A stretch of 5,860 bases of DNA from Pseudomonadota bacterium. GTDB taxonomy: Bacteria > SAR324 > XYD2-FULL-50-16 > JAHJRI01. Both the position numbers and the translations under genes were made by a program. The notes under the pieces are model-generated. The model saw only the letters and a program-made list of their open reading frames with translations. It had not been told where the DNA came from and made no database searches. The stretch covers positions 1 to 5,860 of the forward strand of contig JAKSDL010000306.1 of assembly GCA_022360105.1 (NCBI GenBank). Reading direction: 5' to 3'. Shown here piece by piece: positions 1 to 5,860 of this stretch; within the stretch, counting starts at the first letter, position 1; each line of letters opens with the position of its first letter.

Positions 1-648
1 ACATTGGTAGAAAGTTCTGTCCATGGAAATATCGGATACATCGGACTGGCCGTAGTGTTTTACTTTCTGGGGGCAGAGGCGTTACCTTCAACCGGAATTC
101 TGCTGGCTTTTCTAATGCTGGCGCACAACGGACTTGCAGTGGTGGTACTGCAGATTAATGCTACTTCAGCAAGCAAGAAAAAAGGATGGATTCAAATTTT
201 ATCAAATATAGTCGTCAATCCCATCATACTAACAGCGACTGCCGGGATCGGTTGTTCGTTGATACAATTTCAGATGCCGGTGATTCTAGATAGAACATTG
301 GGCATTTTAGCCAACCTGGCATTGCCCCTGGCATTGTTGTTAATAGGAGCGTCATTGTCGTTTCATGTTAAAATAAAGCAACTGGTTATGGTTGTGCTTG
401 CAAGCCTGGCTAAACTCATTGTTTTACCTGCTTTGGGACTCTGGCTCTATATATATTTTAACCTGGAGCCGTCAGCCTTTCTGCCGGGCTTGATTTTGTT
501 GAGTGCACCGGTCGCCACAGTATCATACATAATTGCTGTGGAAATGAATGGAGACCCGGATCTGGCCGTGACTACAATCTCAATCAGCACCGCCCTTTCA
601 TCCGTAACAATGGTTTTCTGGCTGTATTATGTGGAAACGATTCTATAA
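1..648 (+). CDS. AEC-family (auxin efflux carrier-type) transporter, C-terminal part, 5' end outside window
   Basis: Integral inner-membrane permease of the AEC (Mem_trans) family. Bacterial members export or import small organic anions such as malate or malonate; the substrate cannot be read from this fragment. The frame is open from base 1 and codes for about 215 residues; family members are usually 300-320, so roughly the first 90-100 residues lie to the left. A TTG at position 4 should not be taken as the start, because the protein already begins inside a membrane-domain motif (GNIGYIGLAV). About six or seven hydrophobic segments can be seen, with the family-typical LLLIGASL segment in the middle and a C-terminal pair, LILLSAPVATVSYIIAVEM followed by a segment ending FWLYYV. 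It ends with TAA at 646-648. A hairpin with a T-run follows 32 bases downstream, so it is probably the last gene of its transcript. Family assignment is firm; substrate is unknown. Confidence 0.88.
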   Translation, partial: TLVESSVHGNIGYIGLAVVFYFLGAEALPSTGILLAFLMLAHNGLAVVVLQINATSASKKKGWIQILSNIVVNPIILTATAGIGCSLIQFQMPVILDRTLGILANLALPLALLLIGASLSFHVKIKQLVMVVLASLAKLIVLPALGLWLYIYFNLEPSAFLPGLILLSAPVATVSYIIAVEMNGDPDLAVTTISISTALSSVTMVFWLYYVETIL

Positions 649-680
649 CACAAGTCCGGCAAACGGGAAACTGCTTGATT

Positions 681-706
681 TGGGTCATAAAAAAATGACC
701 TATTTT
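681..706 (+). terminator. Candidate intrinsic terminator after the AEC transporter
   Basis: GGTCAT (683-688) pairs with ATGACC (695-700) across a six-A loop. One G-T and one T-A pair extend the stem outwards to 681/702. The short T-run TTTT (703-706) follows. The stem is only 8 bp and the T-run is short, so termination may be weak. The position, 32 bases past the transporter stop codon, is right for it. Confidence 0.45.
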
Positions 707-711
707 GCAAA

Positions 712-779
712 AACTTGAATCGGATTGAGCAGATTTGATTACAAGCACTTAATAAACTAACCCGTGCTATTCTCAAGTT
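712..779. repeat. Nested inverted repeat in the kinase upstream region
   Basis: An outer pair AACTTGA (712-718) and TCAAGTT (773-779) is an exact 7-bp inverted repeat. Between them lies a second pair, AGCAC (744-748) and GTGCT (764-768). The arms are properly nested and the structure lies just upstream of the putative kinase promoter. It could be an operator for a dimeric regulator or a secondary structure in read-through RNA. Arms this short in AT-rich DNA can arise by chance, so this is only a candidate. Confidence 0.3.
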
Positions 780-801
780 GATATGAAAACAACACAACTT
801 C

Positions 802-810
802 TGTTATAGT
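802..810 (+). promoter_or_regulatory. Extended -10 promoter-like element upstream of the kinase gene
   Basis: TGTTATAGT fits the extended -10 form TG-n-TATAaT, with one mismatch in the hexamer (805-810). A TTGATA (778-783) resembles a -35 box, but the spacer is 21 bases, too long for classical sigma-70 promoters; at 17 bases the hexamer is poor (TATGAA). Extended -10 promoters can work without a good -35. Transcription would begin near 816-818, which leaves about 74 bases of leader before the ATG at 891 but only about 14 before the GTG at 831. Confidence 0.35.
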
Positions 811-890
811 TAACCAAGCCTTATCCAAATGTGGGTAGACCGGGTAGTTTTATCCGAAAGCAAGAAATTCAATCCCTTGTAAGACAAAGT

Positions 891-3416
891 ATGAATCCGG
901 AAACAAATAAATCTTCAACCTCCAACCAAGTCCCTCTTTACAGCACAAGAATCATAAAAATCTATCTGGAGTATCTTGAAACTAAATATCCTCAAGCTAA
1001 ATTAGATGCTATTCTTAACAAATCCGGAATTGAAAAATATGAAATTGATGATTCTGCCCACTGGTTAACGCAACAACAGATTGATAGGTTCCATGACGCT
1101 GTATTGGAAGAAACCGGTGACAAAGATGCTTCCCGTGAAGCAGGAAAATTCGCAGCCTATTCCAAACATGTCGGTCCGTTAAAACAGTTTATACTGGGAC
1201 TAATCAGCCCTTCTACCCTGTTTTTATTATTGGAAAAAATCCATCCGCTTGTCAGTCGCGGTGCCATCTTGACTTCAAGAAAAATTGGGTTCAACAAGGT
1301 GGAGATAATCACCCGGCCTTCACCGCAAGCAAATGAAAAAATCTACCAGTGTGAAAACCGCCTTGGGTTCTGGGAAGCGATTATTTTACTGTTTACAAAC
1401 AGCGATATTCGCATCAAACATAACGAATGCTATCACAAAGGGTACCCTCACTGTAAGTATGTTATTGAATGGGGATATCCGCATTCACACCTTTGGAAAC
1501 GATTATTCAAGCTAAGCCTAATTGTAGGTTTTCCATCCATTTTAGCATTTTTATATATTTTACCCTATCCTATTTCAGGTCTTTCTGCTCTTGGTGTGTT
1601 TGTGACGATATTGCTTCTTTCACTGCGCTGTTCCCTGCTGGAAAAAAAGGAGTTGATTGAGCTTGTCAAAAATCAGGGAAAAACAGCACAGGATCACCTG
1701 GTCGAGATCAATAAACGGTATAATAACGCCTTGTTGTTTCAGGAGATCGGCCAATATACCACCACCATCCACAGCACTGAAGAACTCATTGACGCCATCG
1801 GTAAAATCCTGGAACAACATATGGAATTCGATGCCGGATTGATTACAACAACTGATGCCGATTTAAACCAACTGATCATTAAAACGGGATTTGGTGTTAA
1901 ACGAGAGACCAGGGATTTTGTCGATAAAACTGTAAAAATTGACCATAACCTCACAAACCTTTCTGTTGTCAAAGCACTATTAAGCAAAAAGGCGATTGTC
2001 GCTGCCAAATCTGCATTAACTCTTGACCAGTCCTGGTTGGAATCAATTGGTATCAAACTTGAGCAAGCGATCACATCGACTATTTTTGTACCAATGGTGT
2101 ATCAAGATGTTCCCCTTGGTATTCTTTGCTTTTTTAATTATTCCGAAAAAAACCTTATCACAGAAAGTGATATCAACTACTTATCAGGAGTTGCCTCTCA
2201 ACTGGCAACAGGTATCACCAATGCAAGATCCTTCGAGTATCTCAAGGACAGCGAAGAAAAATACCGGGCTTTGATCGAAGCCACAAACACAGGCTTCGTG
2301 ATAGTCGATAAATACGGCAAGGTACAAGATGCAAATCCCGAATATGTCAGACTTACCGGTTATAAGCACCTGGAGGAAATCAAAGGAAGAAAGGTTAAGG
2401 AATGGACCGCAGAGCAAGACCTTGAAAAGCTGGAATCCGCAATAAACGAGTTCCAAAAGGACAGCCTCATCAACAATTTCATGATCAATCATAAAGATGC
2501 CGATGGAAACCTGATCCCGATTGAAATGAATGCCGCAGCTGTTTCGTTTAAAAACAGCTCATATATCATGTCTATCTGCAGAGATATGACCGATCAAAAG
2601 AGAACTCAGGAAATTATGATACAAACAGAAAAAATGTCTACTGTAGGAGCTTTGGCAGCAGGAATGGCCCACGAACTTAATAATCCACTGGCGGGTATTT
2701 TACAAACTTTACAGGTCCTTAAAACCAGACTTAAAGGCAGATCCCCAAAGTTTAATCAAACCATTAAAACTCATGGTATAACCCTTGAGTCTTTTAACTC
2801 GGTTTTTGAAAAGCTGGACATCTTTGAAAAGATAGATTCAGTTATTGAGACAGGAAAATATGCCGCTGACATAGTTAACAACATGGTTAATTTTAGTCAG
2901 AAAGATACCGCCAGATATACTAAACACAACATCATAAGCTTGTTGGACAGAACTATTGAAATCGCCAAAAGCGACTATAGCTTGAAAGACGATTACGATT
3001 TTAAATCAATTGAAATTGTAAAACAGTACGATCGCAACATACCGGACATACCCTGCGCTTCGGCAAAAATGCAGCAGGTTTTTCTGACTATTTTGAAAAA
3101 TGGGGTGCAGGAGATGTTTCAAAACCGTAGCAGCCAGTCTTCACCGATTTTTATTTTGAAAGCTTCAGTTGAAGGAAAGTATGTAAGAATCGATATTGAG
3201 GACAATGGTCCCGGAATGAGCGAAGAAGTAGTCAATCACATATTTGAGCCCTTTTACTCCACGAAGCAGGTGGGAACCGGAATAGGCCTGGGACTGTCGC
3301 TGGCCTATTTCATAGTCAAGGATAATCACGGGGGTGAGTTGTCTGTTGACACAGTGCCCGGAAAAGGAACTCGTTTTATCATTAAGCTCCCTATTGATCA
3401 TATTTCATCTGACTAG
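891..3416 (+). CDS. Sensor histidine kinase: V4R-like sensor, membrane hairpin, GAF, PAS, HisKA, HATPase
   Basis: Membrane-anchored two-component histidine kinase, 841 residues from this ATG. An in-frame GTG at 831 would add 20 residues but has no Shine-Dalgarno; the ATG has only a weak one (AAGACAAAG). Numbering is from the ATG. Residues 1-194 are a soluble sensor ending in the V4R/XylR_N-like signature C180-x7-C188-x5-W194 (ECYHKGYPHCKYVIEW). Two membrane segments follow at about 208-224 and 229-245, joined by only a few residues and flanked by Lys/Arg, then a probable coiled coil (about 250-280). A GAF domain spans about 285-448 and a PAS domain about 454-575. The catalytic core has the H-box with phospho-acceptor His594 (AHELNNPLAG), an N-box with Asn737, the G1 box D771-N-G-P-G, the F-box FEPFYSTK (785-792) and the G2 box GTGIGLGLSL (from 795). 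All key ATP-binding residues are present, so it should be active. The stop is TAG. The next gene, a CheY-like regulator 217 bases downstream, is its likely partner. The ligand is unknown. Confidence 0.93.
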   Translation: MNPETNKSSTSNQVPLYSTRIIKIYLEYLETKYPQAKLDAILNKSGIEKYEIDDSAHWLTQQQIDRFHDAVLEETGDKDASREAGKFAAYSKHVGPLKQFILGLISPSTLFLLLEKIHPLVSRGAILTSRKIGFNKVEIITRPSPQANEKIYQCENRLGFWEAIILLFTNSDIRIKHNECYHKGYPHCKYVIEWGYPHSHLWKRLFKLSLIVGFPSILAFLYILPYPISGLSALGVFVTILLLSLRCSLLEKKELIELVKNQGKTAQDHLVEINKRYNNALLFQEIGQYTTTIHSTEELIDAIGKILEQHMEFDAGLITTTDADLNQLIIKTGFGVKRETRDFVDKTVKIDHNLTNLSVVKALLSKKAIVAAKSALTLDQSWLESIGIKLEQAITSTIFVPMVYQDVPLGILCFFNYSEKNLITESDINYLSGVASQLATGITNARSFEYLKDSEEKYRALIEATNTGFVIVDKYGKVQDANPEYVRLTGYKHLEEIKGRKVKEWTAEQDLEKLESAINEFQKDSLINNFMINHKDADGNLIPIEMNAAAVSFKNSSYIMSICRDMTDQKRTQEIMIQTEKMSTVGALAAGMAHELNNPLAGILQTLQVLKTRLKGRSPKFNQTIKTHGITLESFNSVFEKLDIFEKIDSVIETGKYAADIVNNMVNFSQKDTARYTKHNIISLLDRTIEIAKSDYSLKDDYDFKSIEIVKQYDRNIPDIPCASAKMQQVFLTILKNGVQEMFQNRSSQSSPIFILKASVEGKYVRIDIEDNGPGMSEEVVNHIFEPFYSTKQVGTGIGLGLSLAYFIVKDNHGGELSVDTVPGKGTRFIIKLPIDHISSD

Positions 3417-3550
3417 AGCTTAACTTTAATCTCCTAAATTGATTGTCTTTTTTAGAGCCCTTTTTGGTTACTAAAATAATCGCTTGATTGAACACGGTAT
3501 TTGGTGATTCAATAGCCTTGATTTTCAGACAATATCTATATCAACTCCTA

Positions 3551-3585
3551 CGCTCTCTTGAATATCTTCACCATTCAAGGAAGCG
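3551..3585. repeat. Imperfect 13-bp hairpin upstream of the response regulator
   Basis: The arms are 3551-3563 (CGCTCTCTTGAAT) and 3573-3585 (ATTCAAGGAAGCG), with a 9-base loop. Eleven Watson-Crick pairs form, with one T-G wobble (3556/3580) and one C-A mismatch (3555/3581). It ends 48 bases before the regulator's ATG. No T-run follows, so it does not look like a terminator for the kinase gene. It could be a 5' leader structure or an operator. The rest of the 3417-3633 gap is AT-rich; I see no convincing promoter, terminator or small gene in it, only a weaker ATTGAA/TTCAAT pair at 3487-3492/3508-3513. Confidence 0.4.
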
Positions 3586-3633
3586 GCTCTACAACTTGGT
3601 TGGTTCATAAATAACGTACTGAAAGAGACAAAC

Positions 3634-4017
3634 ATGACCTTTGGTAAAAATATGACTTTTCTCATCGTCGATGACCAACAGACAATGAGAAGTTTGATTA
3701 AAGGCTGTCTGAGGCAGCTTGACTATAGCAAATTCCATGATGCAGAAAACGTAAGCCAGGCTTTGGATCTTTTATCTAAACATGAGATCGATTTTGTGAT
3801 CCTGGACTGGAACATGCCGAAAACACCCGGAATTGAACTGCTTAAAGCCATTCGCAGCAGTAGCAGATGGAAAAGTATTCCTGTGCTGATGGTTACATCG
3901 GAAGCAGAACAAGACAAAATTATGGAAGCAATCAAAGCGAAGGTGAGTGGCTATATCATTAAGCCGGTTAAAGCGGACGTGCTGGCTGAGAAAATTAATA
4001 CCGCTATTGGTATTTAA
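3634..4017 (+). CDS. CheY-like single-domain response regulator
   Basis: A stand-alone receiver domain of 127 residues with no DNA-binding or enzymatic output domain. It would accept a phosphoryl group on Asp58 from a histidine kinase and act by binding a partner protein in the cytoplasm. The canonical active site is complete: acidic pair D13-D14, D58 (VILDWNMP), T88 (VLMVTSEA) and K110 (IIKPV), with Y107 at the CheY switch-aromatic position. The DWNMP and PVLMVT stretches and the TMR after the acidic pair closely recall enterobacterial CheY. The length also matches, but a CheY role in motility is not shown because no chemotaxis genes are in the window. The start is supported by an AAAGAGA Shine-Dalgarno about 5 bases before ATG; a later ATG at 3652 lacks one. 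It lies 217 bases after the kinase gene on the same strand, and its transcript should end at the hairpin 22 bases past its stop. It may have its own promoter, given the gap. Confidence 0.93.
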   Translation: MTFGKNMTFLIVDDQQTMRSLIKGCLRQLDYSKFHDAENVSQALDLLSKHEIDFVILDWNMPKTPGIELLKAIRSSSRWKSIPVLMVTSEAEQDKIMEAIKAKVSGYIIKPVKADVLAEKINTAIGI

Positions 4018-4039
4018 ATCTGACCCGAGAGTCCTGACT

Positions 4040-4075
4040 GGTTAAAAAACCGGTCTTCCAACCGGTTTTTTAACC
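4040..4075. terminator. Strong bidirectional intrinsic terminator between convergent genes
   Basis: A perfect 15-bp inverted repeat, GGTTAAAAAACCGGT (4040-4054) and ACCGGTTTTTTAACC (4061-4075), with a 6-base loop. The core ACCGGT stem is flanked by A6 on the left and T6 on the right, so each strand carries a U-run straight after the GC-rich core. It sits 22 bases past the response-regulator stop and 47 bases past the stop of the opposing acyl-CoA synthetase, and so serves both. The remainder of 4018-4122 holds nothing else recognisable. Confidence 0.88.
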
Positions 4076-4122
4076 CCTGCCGAAAACTGCCCAATTCTTG
4101 ACTGGCTGACTAAAAACTTAAT

Positions 4123-5860
4123 CTAAAGAATAATCCTGGCATCCAAAGCCGAACAACCGTCCCCCTCATGAAAAATTCTTAAAGGGTTGATATCAAATTC
4201 CTGAATTTCTGGAAAATCCATCATCAGCTGGCTGAGATGTAATACAGCGTCTGCAACAGCTTCAATATCGAATCGTTTTTCTCCCCTTGCACCCATTAAA
4301 ATCTGTGCTCCGTTTAGCTCTTCAATCATTGTCCGGGCTTCCGTTCTTGAAATAGGAGCAATACGCATGTTGGCCTGTTCAAAGATCTCAACAAAGATAC
4401 CTCCCAGCCCCACCAGAATAACCGGTCCAAATTGCTCATCCTGTCTGGCACCTAAAATCAATTCACGACCACCCACAGCCATGGGCTGAACCATGACACC
4501 ATCGATTTTCACCTCGGGATAGGATTTTTTAATTTTCGCTTCCATATCCTTGAATGCACTTTCAACAGCCTTGCCATCCCTGAGATTCAACTGGACACCT
4601 CCAACATCCGATTTGTGGGATATCTCCTTGGCAATCACTTTCATGGCGATGGGATATCCAAGTTCTTCTGCGGCAGCCTGGGCCTCTTTGGCATTTGTCG
4701 CCTTTTTGCCCGATATTGCCGGAATACCGTAACAATGCAGAACCTCAACCGCTTCATCCAACAGAAGATCCCGGTTTTCCGATTGGGCTATTTCGATCAA
4801 TTCCCGGACTCTCTTTTTATCAACAACGAATGTGGGAGCCACTTCCTGCCGGTCCACTGTTTCGATCATACGAGAGTGATCAAAACCCAGCTTGAGAGCC
4901 CGAAACATTTCGACGATATGGGTAAAAATTGGGAAATCAAAACTGTTTCTTAGCTGGCTGACCTCCTCTGAATTAGCTGAGACATATACCACCACCGGTT
5001 TTTTGTACTCCTTGCTAAGTTTTTCCAAACGACCAACCAGGCTTTTGGTGGGATCATGCTCAGTTCTGGCTACCGATGTATGAAGAAAAACAACTCCATC
5101 CACGTTTTCCTGGGCCAATGTTTCTTCCACAATTCGATAATAGACGTCCAGATCAAACAAATCTCCCAGGTCAAGCGGATTGGTAAGTTTGATAACCGAT
5201 GCCCGAAAATGCTTTTCTATTTCCCTGATAAAAGACTCCGGGAATTCTGCTAATTGAAATCCTGTAATCTCACAGGCGTCAGCTGCAACAATCGCATGAC
5301 CTCCGGACCGGGAAATGATGGCAAGCCTTTTGTCTTTAAGCCGTGGCAAGCGCAAGGTTTTCATATACTCGGAGAGGGAGGTGACATCATGAATTCTCGT
5401 AATGCCACATTGCTGAAAGGCTGCATCCACGACCCTATCATCACTGGAAAGTGATGCGGTATGAGAAGCGGCAATACTCTGCCCTAATTGACCAATATTA
5501 GATTTGAAGACGAGGATTGGTTTTGGTGAAAGCTTGGCAAGATCCATTAGTTTTCGACCGTCCCTGATGCTTTCCAGATAGATAAAGATAATCCTGGTGC
5601 CTTCATCTTTGATAAAATACTCCAGAATCTCCTCAGCCTCAATATTCAGCATATTCCCCACGGAAACGAACTTGTTTAGCCCTATGCCCTCTGCAGCCAT
5701 GTGGTTCATAATACTCAATCCAACACCACCACTCTGGGAAATAATAGATACTTCTCCCTTGCGAATAAACGGCGTCAAACGGGGAAACGGCACACAAAAA
5801 CCATTGTCCATATTGATCGCCCCAATGCAATTTGGCCCGATAAATCGGATATTGTATTTG
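4123..5860 (-). CDS. ADP-forming acyl-CoA synthetase (acetate--CoA ligase family), fused alpha-beta, N-terminus outside window
   Basis: Cytoplasmic enzyme interconverting acyl-CoA + ADP + Pi and free acid + CoA + ATP, which conserves energy as ATP or activates acids. The acyl substrate cannot be read from sequence. The frame stays open to the right edge (about 579 codons). The Met codon at 5809-5811 is internal, because the residues before it (RFIGPNCIGAIN) are the conserved family motif R-x-x-GPNC-x-G. Family members are about 700 residues, so roughly 120 residues of the CoA-binding Rossmann domain are missing. Visible features in order: IISQSGGVG of the second CoA-ligase domain (Ser codon at 5737-5739); the SHTASL loop with the probable phospho-histidine (codon 5461-5463); then a beta-type ATP-grasp half with SHKSDVGGV (His codon 4615-4617), ELILGARQDEQFGP, GLGGIFVE and C-terminal EFDINPLRI. 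It ends with TAG near the shared terminator and has no C-terminal GNAT domain. It is convergent with the regulator gene, so its promoter lies outside the window. Confidence 0.93.
   Translation of the reverse strand, partial: KYNIRFIGPNCIGAINMDNGFCVPFPRLTPFIRKGEVSIISQSGGVGLSIMNHMAAEGIGLNKFVSVGNMLNIEAEEILEYFIKDEGTRIIFIYLESIRDGRKLMDLAKLSPKPILVFKSNIGQLGQSIAASHTASLSSDDRVVDAAFQQCGITRIHDVTSLSEYMKTLRLPRLKDKRLAIISRSGGHAIVAADACEITGFQLAEFPESFIREIEKHFRASVIKLTNPLDLGDLFDLDVYYRIVEETLAQENVDGVVFLHTSVARTEHDPTKSLVGRLEKLSKEYKKPVVVYVSANSEEVSQLRNSFDFPIFTHIVEMFRALKLGFDHSRMIETVDRQEVAPTFVVDKKRVRELIEIAQSENRDLLLDEAVEVLHCYGIPAISGKKATNAKEAQAAAEELGYPIAMKVIAKEISHKSDVGGVQLNLRDGKAVESAFKDMEAKIKKSYPEVKIDGVMVQPMAVGGRELILGARQDEQFGPVILVGLGGIFVEIFEQANMRIAPISRTEARTMIEELNGAQILMGARGEKRFDIEAVADAVLHLSQLMMDFPEIQEFDINPLRIFHEGDGCSALDARIIL

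Noticed and set aside
4..648. A complete 214-residue transporter starting at TTG 4
   Set aside because: The frame is open to base 1 and the protein starts in the middle of a conserved AEC membrane segment; the family is about 100 residues longer, so it is cut by the window edge.
1754..1768. ATATACCACCACC in the kinase gene, which recurs near 4984-4997 in the acyl-CoA synthetase gene
   Set aside because: Only 13 bases are shared, in different coding frames and strands of unrelated genes; most likely chance.
1620..2492. Antisense open frames of 66-111 codons inside the kinase gene, with one more near 3165-3401
   Set aside because: They lie opposite well-conserved GAF, PAS and HATPase coding sequence, show no recognisable domain and lack ribosome-binding sites.
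3414..3480. A terminator directly after the kinase gene, suggested by T-rich runs near 3449 and 3460
   Set aside because: No stable stem precedes the T-runs; TAGAGC occurs twice as a direct, not inverted, repeat.
4550..5454. Plus-strand open frames of 60-112 codons inside the acyl-CoA synthetase gene
   Set aside because: They overlap strongly conserved coding sequence on the other strand and their translations show no family motif.
4123..5811. A complete acyl-CoA synthetase starting at the Met codon 5809-5811
   Set aside because: The upstream in-frame residues contain the conserved GPNC-x-G motif of the family, so this Met is internal and the gene runs off the right edge.
1..5860. CRISPR arrays, tRNA or rRNA genes, insertion sequences, riboswitches
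   Set aside because: I saw no regularly spaced repeats, cloverleaf-like segments, transposase motifs, terminal inverted repeats or recognisable aptamer cores on either strand.

Overview
The window looks like ordinary chromosomal sequence from a Gram-negative bacterium with moderate to low GC. My best guess is a member of the Desulfobacterota (Desulfobacteraceae-like). This rests on the kinase style (an intracellular V4R-like sensor followed by GAF, PAS and HisKA/HATPase), the presence of a fused ADP-forming acyl-CoA synthetase, and the general codon flavour. No taxonomic marker is present, so the assignment is tentative.

Layout, left to right. (1) Positions 1-648 (+) hold the C-terminal two thirds of an AEC-family permease, cut by the left edge. 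(2) Positions 649-890 are non-coding or leader sequence. They hold a weak hairpin-plus-T-run terminator candidate, a nested inverted repeat and an extended -10 promoter-like element. (3) Positions 891-3416 (+, or from a GTG at 831) encode a large hybrid-sensor histidine kinase. (4) Positions 3417-3633 are a 217-base gap with an imperfect 13-bp hairpin just upstream of the next gene. (5) Positions 3634-4017 (+) encode a single-domain CheY-like response regulator. (6) Positions 4040-4075 form a perfect 15-bp inverted repeat with A6/T6 tracts, a bidirectional intrinsic terminator between convergent genes. (7) Positions 4123-5860 (-) hold most of a fused alpha-beta ADP-forming acyl-CoA synthetase (acetate--CoA ligase family), cut by the right edge.

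The kinase and the CheY-like regulator are neighbours on the same strand and probably form a phosphorelay pair. The kinase appears to sense something inside the cell: its two membrane segments form a tight hairpin, so the V4R-like sensor and the catalytic core should lie on the same, cytoplasmic side. The regulator has no output domain, so its output must be a protein partner (flagellar switch, another kinase or an effector), not direct DNA binding. The transporter and the CoA ligase are both compatible with organic-acid metabolism, but nothing in the sequence ties them to the kinase pair.

I found no mobile element, CRISPR array, RNA gene or clearly new system. The most interesting points are the kinase architecture, an enlarged helical hairpin around its phospho-acceptor histidine, and the structured leaders before the kinase and the regulator.
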